Of a stretch of DNA of 64,000 bases, positions 36,188 through 48,563 are shown in pieces. The DNA is from Hedera helix. Lineage: Eukaryota > Streptophyta > Magnoliopsida > Apiales > Araliaceae. The notes under the pieces are model-generated. The model saw only the letters and a program-made list of their open reading frames with translations, was not told where the DNA came from and did not search any database. Positions within the stretch are counted from its first letter, which is position 1. Every line of letters begins with the position of its first letter. Made by a program: the position numbers and the translations under genes. The stretch is taken from NCBI GenBank assembly GCA_947179155.2, contig OX359265.1, forward strand, positions 55,687,040-55,751,039, in the 5' to 3' direction.

Positions 36188-38880
36188 CTAGTAGTCTAAT
36201 ATTAAAATATTAACAATCTTTTATTAAAAAAATAAATAATATAAAATAATATTAAATTAAGATAAATAATTAAATTTTAAATATTTTTTTTTGCCAAACA
36301 AACATGGCATATGTACATATGATGAAATGTATCATTTGAACTGAATTGCAATAGCATAGAATGATGTGAATGAATTCACGTTGTTAAAAAAAGTCAGTAA
36401 CTTTCTTGTTAACACATATACAACATATTCTTAAGATATTTTTTAAAAGTTTATAAATATAATCTTTTGATTATAAAAAAATATTCTATGCACCTAAATA
36501 TTATTTAAGAATATGTTCCCTACATTTTAAAATATAATGTAAAAATTATACACTTAATTATTCCCAAATGTTATAAAAAAGAGAGTATCATAATCTATTT
36601 TTTTTTAGTTTTTATAATAGTATAAAACGAGACTGTCTTCAAAGGTTTCATCATAATTTCAAAAATAATACATCTTTAATATTTATAAATTGATAAATAT
36701 TTTTTTTGTGTGGAATAGAGAGTGTAACATTTAAAGCGCTCTTCTCTTTGTTACAAAGTAAATATAATTTTTTAAAAGAACTTTTTATATTTTTAAAAAT
36801 TCAAAATTAACAACAAAAAAAACTATGAAAACAATAAATATTTTTAAAAAAATGAAAGACTAAATTGCAGAAGAAAAAGTTAAATGCAGTCATTATAATT
36901 ACGCAAAAGTGTAATTAAATTAAAATGAGTTAAATTAATTTTCTTAAATATAATTATACTAAATATAAACTATCCATATCTCTACTAATTATATTATTTA
37001 TACTATATATGTTTCAAAATATAAGGATAATATTAATTTTTAAGTTAATTTAAAATACTTTCAAATTTAAAAGTAATATGAATTATTTTAATTTTGAATT
37101 ATTTAGGTAAACTGTACACTAATCTAAATAGTGGTACTCAATAAAAGATTTATTAATTTCAAAAGTTCAATGAAACATGTCAAATTTGAATTATCAAATA
37201 TCTTAAATTTATTTTGAAAAATTAAAGTTGATCATATATTTTGGAATAGAGGAAGTGTTATTTTTTGAATGACGGTTTGATGTATATAAATTTTAATTTT
37301 AATATTTTGTTAAAATAAAATTTTCACTTATATTTTATGTAGCCATTTAAAAAAAAATTATACTATATTTTGATGACAAAAAATAAATTACTTAGGAATC
37401 CTTATTTGAGACAAATGTTGTAATGTGTAGTTTTACCAATATCTTAAAATTATATTTCCTCCATTCGAAAATTTTATAAATCACATCATAGTTTTATGAA
37501 TTTTTTAAACTATTTAAAAAATATTACTTATTATAAAATTTATTATTTTATAATTTTTAATAATTTAACTTAATTTTGAGTTTAAAAATATTTTAAATTA
37601 ACTTTCAAAAATTAATAATGATATTAAGAATTGAAATGAGATTTTAAAAGTTAACAATTATATTAAAAATTGAAATGAAAGGACTAAAGGAGTATGTAAT
37701 AATATTAAATAGATGTCTAATTTTAAGAAGTGAGAATATGTTTTAGTATATTAATTAATAGAACTAATAAGAGCTTAATAATAGATATATTATTCTTTTC
37801 AAATTTTTAGGAGTCAAGTCAGTGACCCACGCGTCCATATATTCATGCAGGAAAAGGAAACCACCTTGGTTGGTTGAAAAGAACGGGAAGCAGGTGGCTG
37901 TGGTATTGTTACGGCTCAAGTGGTGTTCGAAATTAATTATATAATATTATTTTAATATATACAATAAGTTTGTTACACATTAAAATAACAACATTTAATT
38001 AACGTAAAGTATTCTGACAATATCCTAAAGCTCCGAATAACTTCTTATTGATAAGGGGGAAGAGAAGTAATGGTATAATTGTAATAAAACAGATGTAAAA
38101 GGTCAATAAGGAGGAAGGTACAAAAAAAAAAAAGGCCAACTGCCTGGATAAGCAGCTGATGGCCAGGCAGCTCGACGCAAGCCTCTTGTAGCATAGTAAC
38201 TAGATAAGTACTGTTTATTTGATTTTTTAGAGCAGACTTGAATGATTTTGGCCAAAAAATAAGATAAAAACAGGCCAAAGATTGCTTCTTCTTCTTTTTA
38301 ATAGTTTATCAGTTCATGTTGTTTAAACTCTAGTACTCTCAAAAAATGATAATACCAAATAAATTAATATATTTGAATAAAAATAATTCATAAAATTATT
38401 AAAATAATTAGTTTTCATTTGTACAATTAGACGTTCTTAAATATTTAAACATTCACTTAAACAACTATAAATTTAAGAAAAATAAACAAATCATATCTTT
38501 ACTAATTATTTTAAGCTGAAACCAACAGCCGCTTATATTTTATTACTTCAACAAATTTTCTTTTTCTATTTAAGAACCAACCCAAGTTCATATTCTAAAT
38601 AATTAGTATGTAAAATTTTTAAACGGACCTCTTGTTGTGAAATAAATAAATAAAAAACTACTATTTTCACAAGAGAAAATTAAAATTTTTGTGACACCTT
38701 ACTCACATAAATATGGATAGCAAACTAATAATTCACTTATAGAAATATTAATTTCTTATAAAAAACTGTTTGTATAAGTTTCATATTCAGAACACCTTTC
38801 ATCAAACAGTAATACAGTCGCAAATTCTAACTACCAATTCTTACATGTAATTACAAACAAAACGATAATACATTAACACA
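36188..38880. other. AT-rich spacer
   Basis: No gene recognised. Very AT-rich. Contains two possible Stowaway-like remnants (about 37010-37260 and about 37455-37700, with TTCCTCCATTCGAAAATTTT and GGACTAAAGGAGTA-type ends). Bases 37810-37930 have a more balanced composition but no readable ORF. Confidence 0.45.
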
Positions 38881-39480
38881 TCAATAAGGCCTTTGACCAA
38901 CATAATTTCCCACAGGATCATAGTTACAAGTCATAAACACATCGCCAGTGTCACAAACGACCCGAGCGCACCCAACTCTTCGTGTTGTTCTCCACACTAT
39001 CTGGGTATAATGCCCGCACTGCTGCCCGGCAGCACAACTATTGGTCGAGTAAGTATAATATCTCTCTTCGGCAGCCCATTCGCGCACGGCATCCGAGGGG
39101 GTCCATGCGGAGCCACTGCCCCAATATATGTTCTCACCAAGCTTAAAATCATATTCTGGGAACGAATGCCTTATCGCGCAGTCTGCTTTTCTCTGCCCGG
39201 CCCACCATCCGGCGTACTTCTCTAGCTCAGTGTCCCAAATTAGTGGTAATTCCCACTTGGCTGCCCTCACCATATTGTGAGCAAATAAGAATTCGAAGGA
39301 CTCTCCAATGCAACCCCAACATAGTTGCTTTGAAACTCTGTATACAGTTTCATTATTGGGCTTTAAAGTTTCAATTTTTGGTGTTGGATTTGACGAGGAG
39401 ACTGAAGAGAGAACAAGGTTGTTTACTGCGAGGGTTAGGAGGAGAATATCGAGTAGAAGAAGGAAATTATAAGGTTTCAT
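38881..39480 (-). CDS. PR-1-like secreted CAP-domain protein (199 aa)
   Basis: Single-exon gene, as usual for PR-1. The N-terminal hydrophobic stretch (residues about 5-25, FLLLLDILLLTLAVNNLVL) is a signal peptide, so the product should enter the secretory pathway. The CAP domain covers about 60-199. Markers are AHNMVRAA (His68), PLIWDTELEKYA, GENIYWGSG (Glu116), GHYTQIVW (His157), CNYDPVGNYVG and the C-terminal GQRPY. PR-1 proteins accumulate in pathogen and stress responses; some bind sterols and release the CAPE peptide from the C-terminus. The CNYDPVGNYVGQRPY tail fits a CAPE precursor. The start is Met39478-39480. An in-frame upstream Met at 39525 would add 15 residues before the signal peptide and is unlikely. 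Odd features are the about 35-residue linker between signal peptide and CAP domain and an extra C-W-G-C pair. Alternative: a PR-1-type member with a developmental role. Confidence 0.93.
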   Translation of the reverse strand: MKPYNFLLLLDILLLTLAVNNLVLSSVSSSNPTPKIETLKPNNETVYRVSKQLCWGCIGESFEFLFAHNMVRAAKWELPLIWDTELEKYAGWWAGQRKADCAIRHSFPEYDFKLGENIYWGSGSAWTPSDAVREWAAEERYYTYSTNSCAAGQQCGHYTQIVWRTTRRVGCARVVCDTGDVFMTCNYDPVGNYVGQRPY

Positions 39481-39586
39481 TGTTTGGGACTTGGGATGAG
39501 CACAGAGAGAGAGAGAGAGAGACAAGTGACTGTCAGTCCTATAATTAAGCTATGGCACTGATTAGCAAGGCACATGGGAGTTCTGC

Positions 39587-39595
39587 TATATATAT
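39587..39595 (-). promoter_or_regulatory. Probable TATA box of the PR-1-like gene
   Basis: TATATATAG on the minus strand, about 107 bp upstream of the chosen ATG. Confidence 0.5.
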
Positions 39596-39645
39596 TGTGA
39601 TCAATTTCAAGAAGATATGGCTGTCATTAATTTTGTAGGAATTTA

Positions 39646-39922
39646 CTACTCCGTTTTTTTTTTATATTTTTTTTATGTCTTTTTAAGATTTTATGCACAT
39701 TAATTAAGAAATATAATTAATATTTTATTTAATTGACTAAATTGAGTATAAAATTTTAATATTAGTCCTTTAAAATTTATTAAAAAGATGAGAAAAAAAT
39801 AAATTAATCTTTAATTATAAAAGATAAAATGAAAAATTAAGTATTTAATGTTTCTTTGAAAACAAATAAAAAAGAATAAAAAAAAATTCTCTAAAAAGAC
39901 AGATAAAAAAAAATGGATGTAG
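39646..39922. mobile_element. Stowaway-like MITE upstream of PR-1
   Basis: Bounded by TA on each side, with CTACTCCG... and ...GGATGTAG ends. The interior (AATTGACTAAATTGAGTATA, AAATTTATTAAAAAGATGAG) recurs at about 49308-49512 and in diverged form at 60658-60897, so this is a dispersed family. Confidence 0.5.
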
Positions 39923-40526
39923 TACCAGGCATGAGGTACATTTATAAAGTCAGCTTTTTGATTTTTTTTTAAAATTATGCTTGTTTTATGAAATATTACT
40001 ACTCATTTAATTCCGCAACAAGAGTATCGTTTATAAATTTTATGAATGCATTTTCCCCCATTTAAATCTCTATTTTTGTTGATAATTTAATAGTAATTAT
40101 ATAATAATAAAACTATGATAATAAACTTAAGAAAAACGTGTCAGTTCATATATTATAATCAAAACAAATAGTACTCATTAATTTTTTAGAATTTATTTTT
40201 GAACAAATGATACTTTTATTGTGAAACAGAAGAAAAAGTATTCAACAAAATATAAACATACCTTTTTCGAGTATACCTATGAAAACTATAGTTTATTTAT
40301 GTTAATATATGTTTAACTTTTATAATAAAAGTGATGATTATTTTTAAGGGGCGGACGAAATAGTTTAAATCGGTGTTTGGTTGAATTTCTAGCGTAGAAG
40401 GAACAAAATGGGGAGATAAGTTGTTTAGTAGTGACCATAAAATATGATTTTGCAGGTCCCGTGATTACATGTAGCAGGGTGGCTGTATAGGTTGAGCCCG
40501 TGAACTCTAATTGTTTGTTTGTGCTG

Positions 40527-40568
<42 letters not shown>

Positions 40569-41957
40569 CTGCTAGTAGCCTGCTAGAAGGAGAAGCTGGA
40601 CCTACCATGGCTTCATTCCAAAAACATAGCACTTGGCTTCTCAAAACAATTGACAAGTGTTGGTTACCTAGTGGTGACTGCTGATCATTCGAATTGAGAA
40701 CTGTTAATAAGCATATTCCAGATTACTCGGCTAAAAGTAAATGGGACGCGGCTTTGATTTGATCTGCAGCATATTTACCTTTATTATTTCATCCTCTCTC
40801 ATCTATTATAATTTATTTGTACAAAGTGTTTGTTACTTTTTGACCCATTCGTTCTGTACTTTTCAAAAGTAGTCCTACGCCATGTGAAACCAATTTCTTT
40901 CCATGGTAGCCTCAGCCTTTATGTATTATATTTGAAACTTTTTTTTTGGTGGGTGTTGTGTATCCTTTGAAAGCTGGGAGCTTATATCAAAAAAATTATG
41001 AATACATGATAATTATTTTTATATGAATAAATATGTCCAATTAAGTGACATTTAGCTCTTTTTTATGGTGACCCATAAAATTTTAAATGTGAAGGACTTA
41101 TTTGTCTTAAATAATTTATAGTTGTTTTTGATTATCAAAGTAATGAAAATAAATTGAGACTTGAATTAAAATGTAATAGAGTACGACTTTTTCTTTAGTA
41201 TAACTTTTATTAAGTTGAGGAGTAAAGTAGTAAATTAACCCATCTAGGGCCTATATATAAATGTAAATTGAGTACAAGTAGTGATCATATTCTACTTATA
41301 TAAGCCAAACATGATCGGGTCAAGTACAAAATTCGAAAACAAATTTGAAATTGAACTCAGGAATATATATCAGCAATTCATATAGTTTGTTTATTGATAA
41401 ACTTATAGTAAGGAGCTGGGCACAAACCCTAAACCCCAAGCTTCCCATCAACATTACCGAAACACAAATAAGCCGATACAATAAATACATACTGCAGAAG
41501 CGATTTCGGAGTAAATTATCGAAAAATCATGGGCTAAGTAAGTATTTGTTAAATTTTTAATTCTCATTTAAATGGAATTTCAAAGTCAAAGTATTTAATT
41601 AAATAAGATTGTACCTGACTTTGTTATTAAAGTGGAGTTCCCTTTGCTGACCAAAGACGATAATCCTTCCAACGGGATCCTAATTGGTCTTGTTTTCAAG
41701 TTTACTTTGTTTCATCTAGTCTAGTCAGCAGATGCTAAGTTCGGAACTAACAGATTTAGTCAAAGAAAACGTTGGCTTAATATAAGATATGATTTTAATT
41801 TTGCAGAACATAACATATAGTTAACCCATACAGAAAAATTATACTTATTTAAAATTTATTTGAATTAATTTTGAGTTAAGAGTTAAATGAACTTAATTTT
41901 TTTGGCGATTAACTAAAATTCGCCTTTGCTAAGAGCAAATTCTGATTCTGCTCTTGA
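39923..41957. other. AT-rich spacer with a (TA)n tract
   Basis: No gene recognised. (TA)n at about 40528-40566. Short ORFs (for example 41345-41560) have no family features. Confidence 0.45.
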
Positions 41958-42110
41958 TAACCACCGATATGGCGGCAATGATGGTAGAATCGAATCAACC
42001 AAAAGGTGGCTGAGGAGGCAGAAATTTTGAACGATGACGATGAGAGGTACGGTTCTGTTGCAGACGCACAAGAAGTTGGCTTAAAAGGAGAAACATGGTT
42101 ATTCGCTTGA
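41958..42110 (+). pseudogene. Degenerate 3' copy of the small membrane-protein gene at 43178
   Basis: Matches the 3' half of the ORF at 43178-43471: CCACCGATATGGCGGC, GAGGAGGCAGAAATTTTGAA, GATGACGATGAGAGGTACGG, GAAACATGGTTATTCGCTTGA. An extra base near AATCGAATCAACC shifts the frame and gives an early stop, and the 5' half is missing. The shared similarity continues downstream (CATGCACCAAAACAACTCAT), so the whole neighbourhood was duplicated. Confidence 0.75.
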
Positions 42111-42660
42111 GGCCTTTAACATTATTGTGACTAATTGAAATTCATAAGTTTTTTCCTATTGAACTATTAAACTTTCACTGTTAAACATGCACCAAAACAA
42201 CTCATCCTTAATGAATGCAAACTTTGTAAATATAATTTTTAATGGAACATATGGAGTATTATATTTAACATGCATAGCTTGCTTGTTCTTGTTAATGATG
42301 TTGCTAAAGAAACTGAGTTCGTGAATAATTAAGGTCAACTAAAATTAACATGTATACCTATATGATCTTTCATAAATTAAACTCTAATTTCAGAAAACAA
42401 GAAAAATGATCATTTTTTTGGTGCTTTTAATTAATCTCCTGAATCAATTTAAGAAATAATTCTCACATTTGAAATACAAAAGATTAACATTACTAAATTT
42501 AAAACTCCAGTTCCTAAGTTTAAAATAGTAAATTGGATAGATAAAATATCTTGAAAACATGAAAAACATCAACGGTCAAACAATCTTTGTCCATAAAAAA
42601 ATAACTCTCGGTTAGAACCTCAACTTATAACCTGCAAATAAATCAAATACGCTAGGTAGA
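41958..42660 (+). repeat. Tandem duplication, copy A
   Basis: Pseudogene plus downstream spacer (CTTGTTAATGATGTTGCT, GTAAATTGGATAGATAAAAT, CAACTTATAACCTGCAAATA). The same order of words recurs from 43316 to 46910 with insertions between them. Confidence 0.75.
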
Positions 42661-43121
42661 ATTTATTATATTAATTATGATTATGAAAAAAATAATTTAT
42701 TGCATTAATTATTAAGATCATTAATTAAATATAAGATAAATATTTAATTAAAATTTTAAGAAGATAATTGTAATTAATAAATTATGAAATATTTATTTAA
42801 ATAATAAAATTTTGAATTAAATATTATAAATTTATTCGATCAATTATTAAGCTATATAGTGTAGATTTACTTAATTATGATTATGAAAAAAGGTAAAATT
42901 CTAGACATGATTTGTATGACTAATTAACTAAATGACTCATGTAAGAAATAAAATTCTTGTAAAATAAAAATTTGCTCTTAAATTTTTTAGGATTATAAAT
43001 AGAATGTTGGTTCTAATTAAATTCTACTGAAAAACCAAACCAAATATATATTTATATAGATATATATAGATTATTATCATGGACGTTCTATTTCACATCA
43101 AAAATCAGGGAGATCTTGGAG

Positions 43122-43152
<31 letters not shown>

Positions 43153-43177
43153 GAGTATGTGACATTGAAATCAAGTC
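42661..43177. other. AT-rich spacer with (TA)n before the small membrane-protein ORF
   Basis: A (TA)n tract at about 43122-43150 lies 30-55 bases upstream of the ATG at 43178 and may overlap the promoter or leader. Confidence 0.5.
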
Positions 43178-43471
43178 ATGGCTCATCAATGGTACCATGG
43201 TTTGGCTAATGTTGTTCGCTACTTAAAAACAGTGACCACCTTGGCAGCATATGGCTCGGTGGTTATGGGAATAACAACAACCATCGTATCACTAGGAGTG
43301 GCAGCAATGACGATTACAGCCACCGATATAGCGGCGGCGATGGTGGTGGAATCGATCAACCGGAAGGTGGTTGAGGAGGCAAAAATTTTGGACGATGACG
43401 ATGAGGAGTACGGTTCTGTTGAAGATGCACAAAAAATTGGCTTAGAAAGGGAAACATGGTTATTCATTTGA
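43178..43471 (+). CDS. Small putative membrane protein of unknown function (97 aa)
   Basis: Intact single-exon ORF starting MAHQWYHGLANVVRYL. Residues about 22-55 (TLAAYGSVVMGITTTIVSLG onward to IAAAMVVE) are strongly hydrophobic, rich in Ala/Thr/Val, and could form one long or two short membrane segments. The C-terminal third is soluble and acidic (DDDDEEYGSVED), ending ETWLFI. I recognise no family. Support for a real gene: a diverged duplicate at 41958-42110 keeps the same C-terminal words, and the two differ partly by synonymous-looking changes. Against it: the duplicate is broken, the product is short, and an 82-codon antisense ORF also exists. Likely a lineage-restricted gene; function not assignable. 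Confidence 0.55.
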   Translation: MAHQWYHGLANVVRYLKTVTTLAAYGSVVMGITTTIVSLGVAAMTITATDIAAAMVVESINRKVVEEAKILDDDDEEYGSVEDAQKIGLERETWLFI

Positions 43472-43815
43472 GGCCTTTTTCTACTGAACTATTAAACTTT
43501 CTCTATTCTTTTTTGCTATACGAAAATCATTTTTTTAAATTATAGTATAAAATGACGTAATTAATATCCTTAAATTTGTTCTCCCAATTTTATTATTATG
43601 CTATTACTATATATTTAAACAGTAACTTAATGTTATAAGAGGTAAACATGCACCAAAACAACTCATCCTTAATCAATGCAAACTTTTTTAATGAAACAAA
43701 TGAAGTTCTCCCTCTACCTCTCAAAAATTGACTTAATTTGGCATTTTTTTGACTGGACTGATAATTTTTGTAATCAAAATGTATACTTATTTTCTTGCAA
43801 CTATAGATGGATAAA

Positions 43816-44758
43816 TGTAACATCCCATATTTTTTTTCTATACATTTTCTTTTCTCGTACATAATTAATTAAAACATAAGTAAGGTCCAATTTAATGTTT
43901 TATCTAATTTAAGTGTTTATGGTCTAACTAATTTATTTAATACTATTTAATGTGATTTATTTAATAAATTATTAGTAGGTTTGGCCCAATTCAATCTAGT
44001 TTAATTAGAAATTTATATAGTTGTTATAGAAAAAAAAAAACAGATTACATTGTTTTATTTTCCTTAACCAAGGACTAGAAGGAGAAAGTAAGAATATGGA
44101 TGATGATTGATATGGAAGAATAATCATTAGTTAGGGCTCTTACTTTCAAGATAAGAATGTTTTCGTTTTATGTTTCCGTTAATTCCTACCATATTTTCAA
44201 CCCTAAATATCTATTTGATTATATATTTAAGTTAGGGTTTTGCCAATCATTAATTAGGGTTCGTGAGAAATATGATTAAAGACAAATTTGGGGTATTTTA
44301 TCTAATTAAAGTACGGATCTTCGCTTCCTTAAATTTAAATTAATGCAAAATTTGTCTGATTATATTAAATTCGTTTTTTGTCTGAGTTTTAGCACAACAT
44401 TGTTTGAAAAAATATATTAAATCCGTTTTTTGTCTGATTTATTTGATTCTAGACTTTTTGGAGTGGTATAAACTTATCTACAATTTTTGTTGTTTGAGTT
44501 TTTTGAGATTCTAATTCAAAATTGGTCAAACAGTACTTTTGTGCAAATACTATTTTCTGTGACGAAAATCTGACCAACATCTTATTAAATTTGTATAAAA
44601 TCCATTTTAGCTCCGATGTAGATGATTCTTAACAATCTGAAAAGCTCTTGAAATCCTCAAAAATGTTTGTTCTTTTAAGTTTTTGCTAATTTTGTTATTT
44701 CAAACGTTAAAATAGATTTCTTTTATAAAAATAGTTTGAAATTAGTGCAACAAGTTTT

Positions 44759-44806
<48 letters not shown>

Positions 44807-45539
44807 AGATATAATTTTGTATGTATTTTGAGTTGTAAGATTATGAATAAATTTGAGTAAGTGTGAGTAAGCTAAAGTAAAGTATAATTTGATAGGTATA
44901 TTACTTTCATTAAGTTATTTTTGCGAGAACTTTGATAGTATGAAGTTGAAAGTGGCAAGAAAATATATTTGCAAAAAATATTTTATTTAGTAATTAATTT
45001 TTGAATATCGTACATTTTCATATCTGTGATAATATTATATACCTTGTATGTGATGAGAAGATTAATTTATGTATTGATACTATGAAATACATTTTATTTT
45101 AGTAAGTTGTAAAAATAATATATATCTCTCTCTTATTTTCAAATAAGGATATATGATAAATTGTTGTACTTGATTTATCATATTTTCAAATAGTGTATTT
45201 ATTCTCATTCGTTTGTTTCCTTTTTGTTTGTTTGTATCCGTATATGAATCTTTTGCTCACTACTGGTCATTTTCTATTCCTCCTGGCAGGTAACACAACT
45301 TAGTTGAGATTGAGCTTTATACATGAGAGCTGAGCTGTAAGAGTTAGCTTACCTCAGTTTTAATTTTGGAGTTATTAGATATAATTAATTTTGATTAAAT
45401 TGTTATTAGTTTTGAGCTCTTATTTTGGAGATTTGATATTGTAAATGAGATTTTTATTTATTTCAATTATTTTATTGCAGTTGTGTTAGCACGCATGTGT
45501 AAGTCAAGTAATAGGCCCTCTAGGGTGAGGGATGTTATT
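43816..45539. mobile_element. Solo LTR, family D (1.72 kb), inside copy B
   Basis: Starts TGTAACATCCCATATT and ends GTGAGGGATGTTATT. The inverted ends TGTAACATCCC/GGGATGTTA pair, though the terminal CA has decayed to TT. Flanked by an exact ATAAA duplication (43811-43815 and 45540-45544). Contains a (TG)n tract at about 44768-44806. No coding region. Confidence 0.75.
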
Positions 45540-45910
45540 ATAAAACTATAACCATAATAAACTATATTAAATTTACTACTCACTTTGATTTCATGTGTTT
45601 GAAAATATAAATAAATATACTTAATTTTTAATTCTTAAATTAATCAATTTAATCAAAAAAGTCAAATATATCAAATCAATTTTTGAAACTGATGGGAGTA
45701 TAATATTTCACAAGCATATCTTTCATCTTCTTGTTAATGATGTTGCTCAATAAGCTGAGTTTCCTCTTCAGGTCAATTTAAATTAACATGTCTTTCATAA
45801 ATAAAATTCTAATTTCAAAAGTCTTCAATAAAAATGAACATTTTTTGGTACTTTAATCTCCTGAATCAATTTAAAAATTAATTCTAACATGCATTTGAAT
45901 AAAAATACGA

Positions 45911-46568
45911 TTTGATTAGTTCCTTTTCAGTAATATATAGTAAGTTAGATGGTTCATCAATTTATTTTTTGATCAATTAGTTCAAAAGACTGAAAAATAT
46001 TAAAATTATAATTTGCTACAAAAGATGAAATAATTATAATAAACAAACTCAAAGAGTAACTCTTTCAAATAAAATAACAGATAATCAGGAAAAAGGACCA
46101 GTCATAACAATACTAGTGGACACCAAATAAATTCTTGAAATGCAGTCATATCCCCAAAATAATAAAAAAAAAAGGTGCAGATGTAGATCGTTCTTCAGAT
46201 TGAGCAACAGATGAACAAGCCACTTTGAAAGCGTCACCTCCAAATCTAAATAATTTATCTTCAATAATTTATGCATCGAAAAAAATCTTACAAACAAAAA
46301 AAACAATCTCTCAAATGGAGAAAACAAAATCTCTTAAACGGAGAAAACAAAATCTCCCAAAAGATAATAATAAAATTTCTCCACAAAAGAATAAATAAAT
46401 AAATCATCTTATAAAGAAAATAAGTCTCATAAAAAAAAAAATAAACTTCACAAAAAAATAATTTACTAGATCAAAATAAGAGATATCTAAGAGAGGGTAT
46501 CTCTAAAAGAAAAGCCCTCTCCTATATCTAAGATGAGGTTCTTGACTAGAGTGTAGTTCACCAATCTT
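45911..46568. other. 658-bp block bounded by a 9-bp direct repeat
   Basis: AAAATACGA occurs at 45902-45910 and 46569-46577, and copy A has only one equivalent junction. Contains repeated GGAGAAAACAAAATCTC words. Could be a transposon with a 9-bp duplication, or a local duplication, since the sequence just inside the left edge (TATATAGTAAGTTAGATGG) resembles that beyond the right edge. Confidence 0.5.
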
Positions 46569-46910
46569 AAAATACGAAAGATTAACAGTTTAACTGAATT
46601 TAAAACTCTAGTTGCTACGATTCATTATATAGTAAATTGGATAGATAAAATATTTGGAATACATGAAAATTAATATCAACCGTCAAACAATTTTTCTCCA
46701 TAAAAAAAAAATTATTATTTTTACAAGTAATTTTTTTTATTTTGACAAGATCTCTCTTATATAGATATGATGTGAAATTCATCTATTTTTTTATATGAGA
46801 GAAATTTCGTATAACTATCATTTTTGTTTATAAAAATATCAATTCTCATAACTATCGGTTAAAACCTCAACTTATAACCTGTAAATAAATCAAATACGCT
46901 AGCGGTTCTT

Positions 46911-47315
46911 TTTTATTTTTTATTTCGGTATAAATTTATTGAAATCAAATGAAGATCTAATAAAATCGTTAGCACACATCACCGAATCAAATAAGGTTTT
47001 ACATATTCTCATTTCCCCCCATATTTTTTTCTATCCGTACGGTTGATTTTTTTTGTGATAAATTTGTACGTAGATGGAGTTGAAAAATTAAGCCTATTAC
47101 ATAGTTAAATACCCAACTTGATATCTCCTTATTCTATTATATCCGGGTTGGATTTGAGTGATTTATGTGAGGATCTAAACGGACCCCAATAAATGATTTT
47201 TTACTGATTTCTGTACATGCCAACCATGACTTTAGTAGTTAGTTTCATCCAATGCTCCTTCGCTTTCATATAGAAGAGTTCAATTATATTTGTAACGTTT
47301 TTAAATATTAAGGAT

Positions 47316-47371
<56 letters not shown>

Positions 47372-48400
47372 GTTTATTTTTACATATGTGAGAGTTTTAA
47401 TTTAGGGAATTGATATTTCCACAAAAGAATTTAATATTTTTACAAGAAAATCGTCGTTATAGACATACAACGACAATTAAAATTTTTGGCATAGATTTAT
47501 AGCGACGATTTTCTTGTGAAAATATCAATTCCCTTAATTTACTAGTTGTAACATGTTAGTAATATTGTGTTGTTGTATTTGAGTATATTATGTTATTTAC
47601 ATGATCATCATCATATCCTTTTTGTGCTATAATTTAAAAAAAATATATATATATATATAAATAGGTTTCTTTTGGTGAAATAGCTATATTTTACAGTTAT
47701 CACTATTAGCCCTGAAATTATTGTTCTCTGCCCCTCCAGCAGAATTAATTTTGGCCGAAATTCTAACCCTAAATAATGGCCGAAATTCCAACCCTATAAT
47801 ATAATGGTCAAAATTTCCAACCCTGAATAACGGCTAAATATTCCTACGTACGTAGATTACGCAATCCATCAAATGCATTCCGGATCTTCCAAATCTCCAA
47901 TTACCGCAGAGAAAGTAATTTTCGAAGAAAGGACTTATCCGTTGAAAAGATATTAAATTATAAAATTATTACTTGAAATATTTTTAAATTTAAAATTAAG
48001 ACGATTCAGTAAAAATTATAAAATTAATAATTTTTAAGTTATTTATTATTATATTAATTAAAATTAAAGAATTTAATTTTAATTTTAAAATATCCTAAAT
48101 TAAATTCAAAAAATAAATAATAATTTTATATTTTGAAATAAAAGTAGCATATATATGATTTCGACACTTCAAAAATATAGTGAATAACTGAATATAGGAA
48201 TCAACTTGACGAATAAAACTATTTTCGAATTCAAAACAAAAAATAATTCATTTAATCTCACAAAATATAATTATAAAAATTATAAACTCAATCTTAAATC
48301 AAAATATTTTTAAAAATTAAAATTGATCTTATATTTTGCAAAAGAGATATATACAAAAGAGAATCTTGGATCCAACGGCTCAGACATCATGTTTCATCAG
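46911..48400. other. AT-rich spacer with (TA)n and a palindrome
   Basis: (TA)n at about 47321-47367 and about 47642-47660. Imperfect palindrome at 47402-47538. Bases 47700-47860 hold a thrice-repeated GAAATTCCAACCCTAAATAA-like phrase. No gene recognised. Confidence 0.45.
47402..47538. repeat. Imperfect palindrome, CACTA-like MITE candidate
   Basis: ACAAGAAAATCGTCGTTATAG at 47442 faces GCGACGATTTTCTTGTG ending near 47518. An outer stem (AGGGAATTGATATTT / AAATATCAATTCCCT) extends the pairing. The inner arm resembles the ACAAGAAAAT termini of some plant CACTA elements, but no 3-bp duplication was fixed. Confidence 0.45.
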
Positions 48401-48439
48401 TGCTGAAAGTAGCTTATATTTGTTTCCTGTAGTAAACCC

Positions 48440-48446
48440 TATAAAA
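48440..48446 (+). promoter_or_regulatory. TATA box of the 48.4-50.4 kb gene, followed by telo-box motifs
   Basis: CCCTATAAAAAG at 48437, then AAACCCTAG twice (about 48470-48480 and 48513-48520). AAACCCTA telo-boxes near the start are typical of plant genes for translation and growth functions. Confidence 0.6.
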
Positions 48447-48563
48447 AGTAAAAACCCTACTCGCACAACCAAACCCTAGCATTTTCTGTGAAAGCTTTCT
48501 CTTGCTTCTTCAAACCCTAGCTGTTGCTGCTCCTTCTTTTTCTCTCACTTCCTTTAATCGAAG

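Larger units (their letters stand above)
43316..46910 (+). repeat. Tandem duplication, copy B, with insertions
   Basis: Pieces matching copy A in order: 43316-43690, then 45716-45910, then 46570-46710 and 46845-46910. They are separated by a solo LTR (43816-45539), an about 660-bp block (45911-46568) and an about 130-bp block (about 46712-46844). Confidence 0.7.

Noticed and set aside
39481..39525. Upstream Met extending PR-1 by 15 residues
   Set aside because: It would put a polar SLSLSLCAHPKSQT stretch before the signal peptide; the internal Met gives a standard secretory N-terminus.
38893..39548. Two plus-strand ORFs of 100-110 codons opposite PR-1
   Set aside because: They are antisense shadows of the conserved PR-1 coding sequence.
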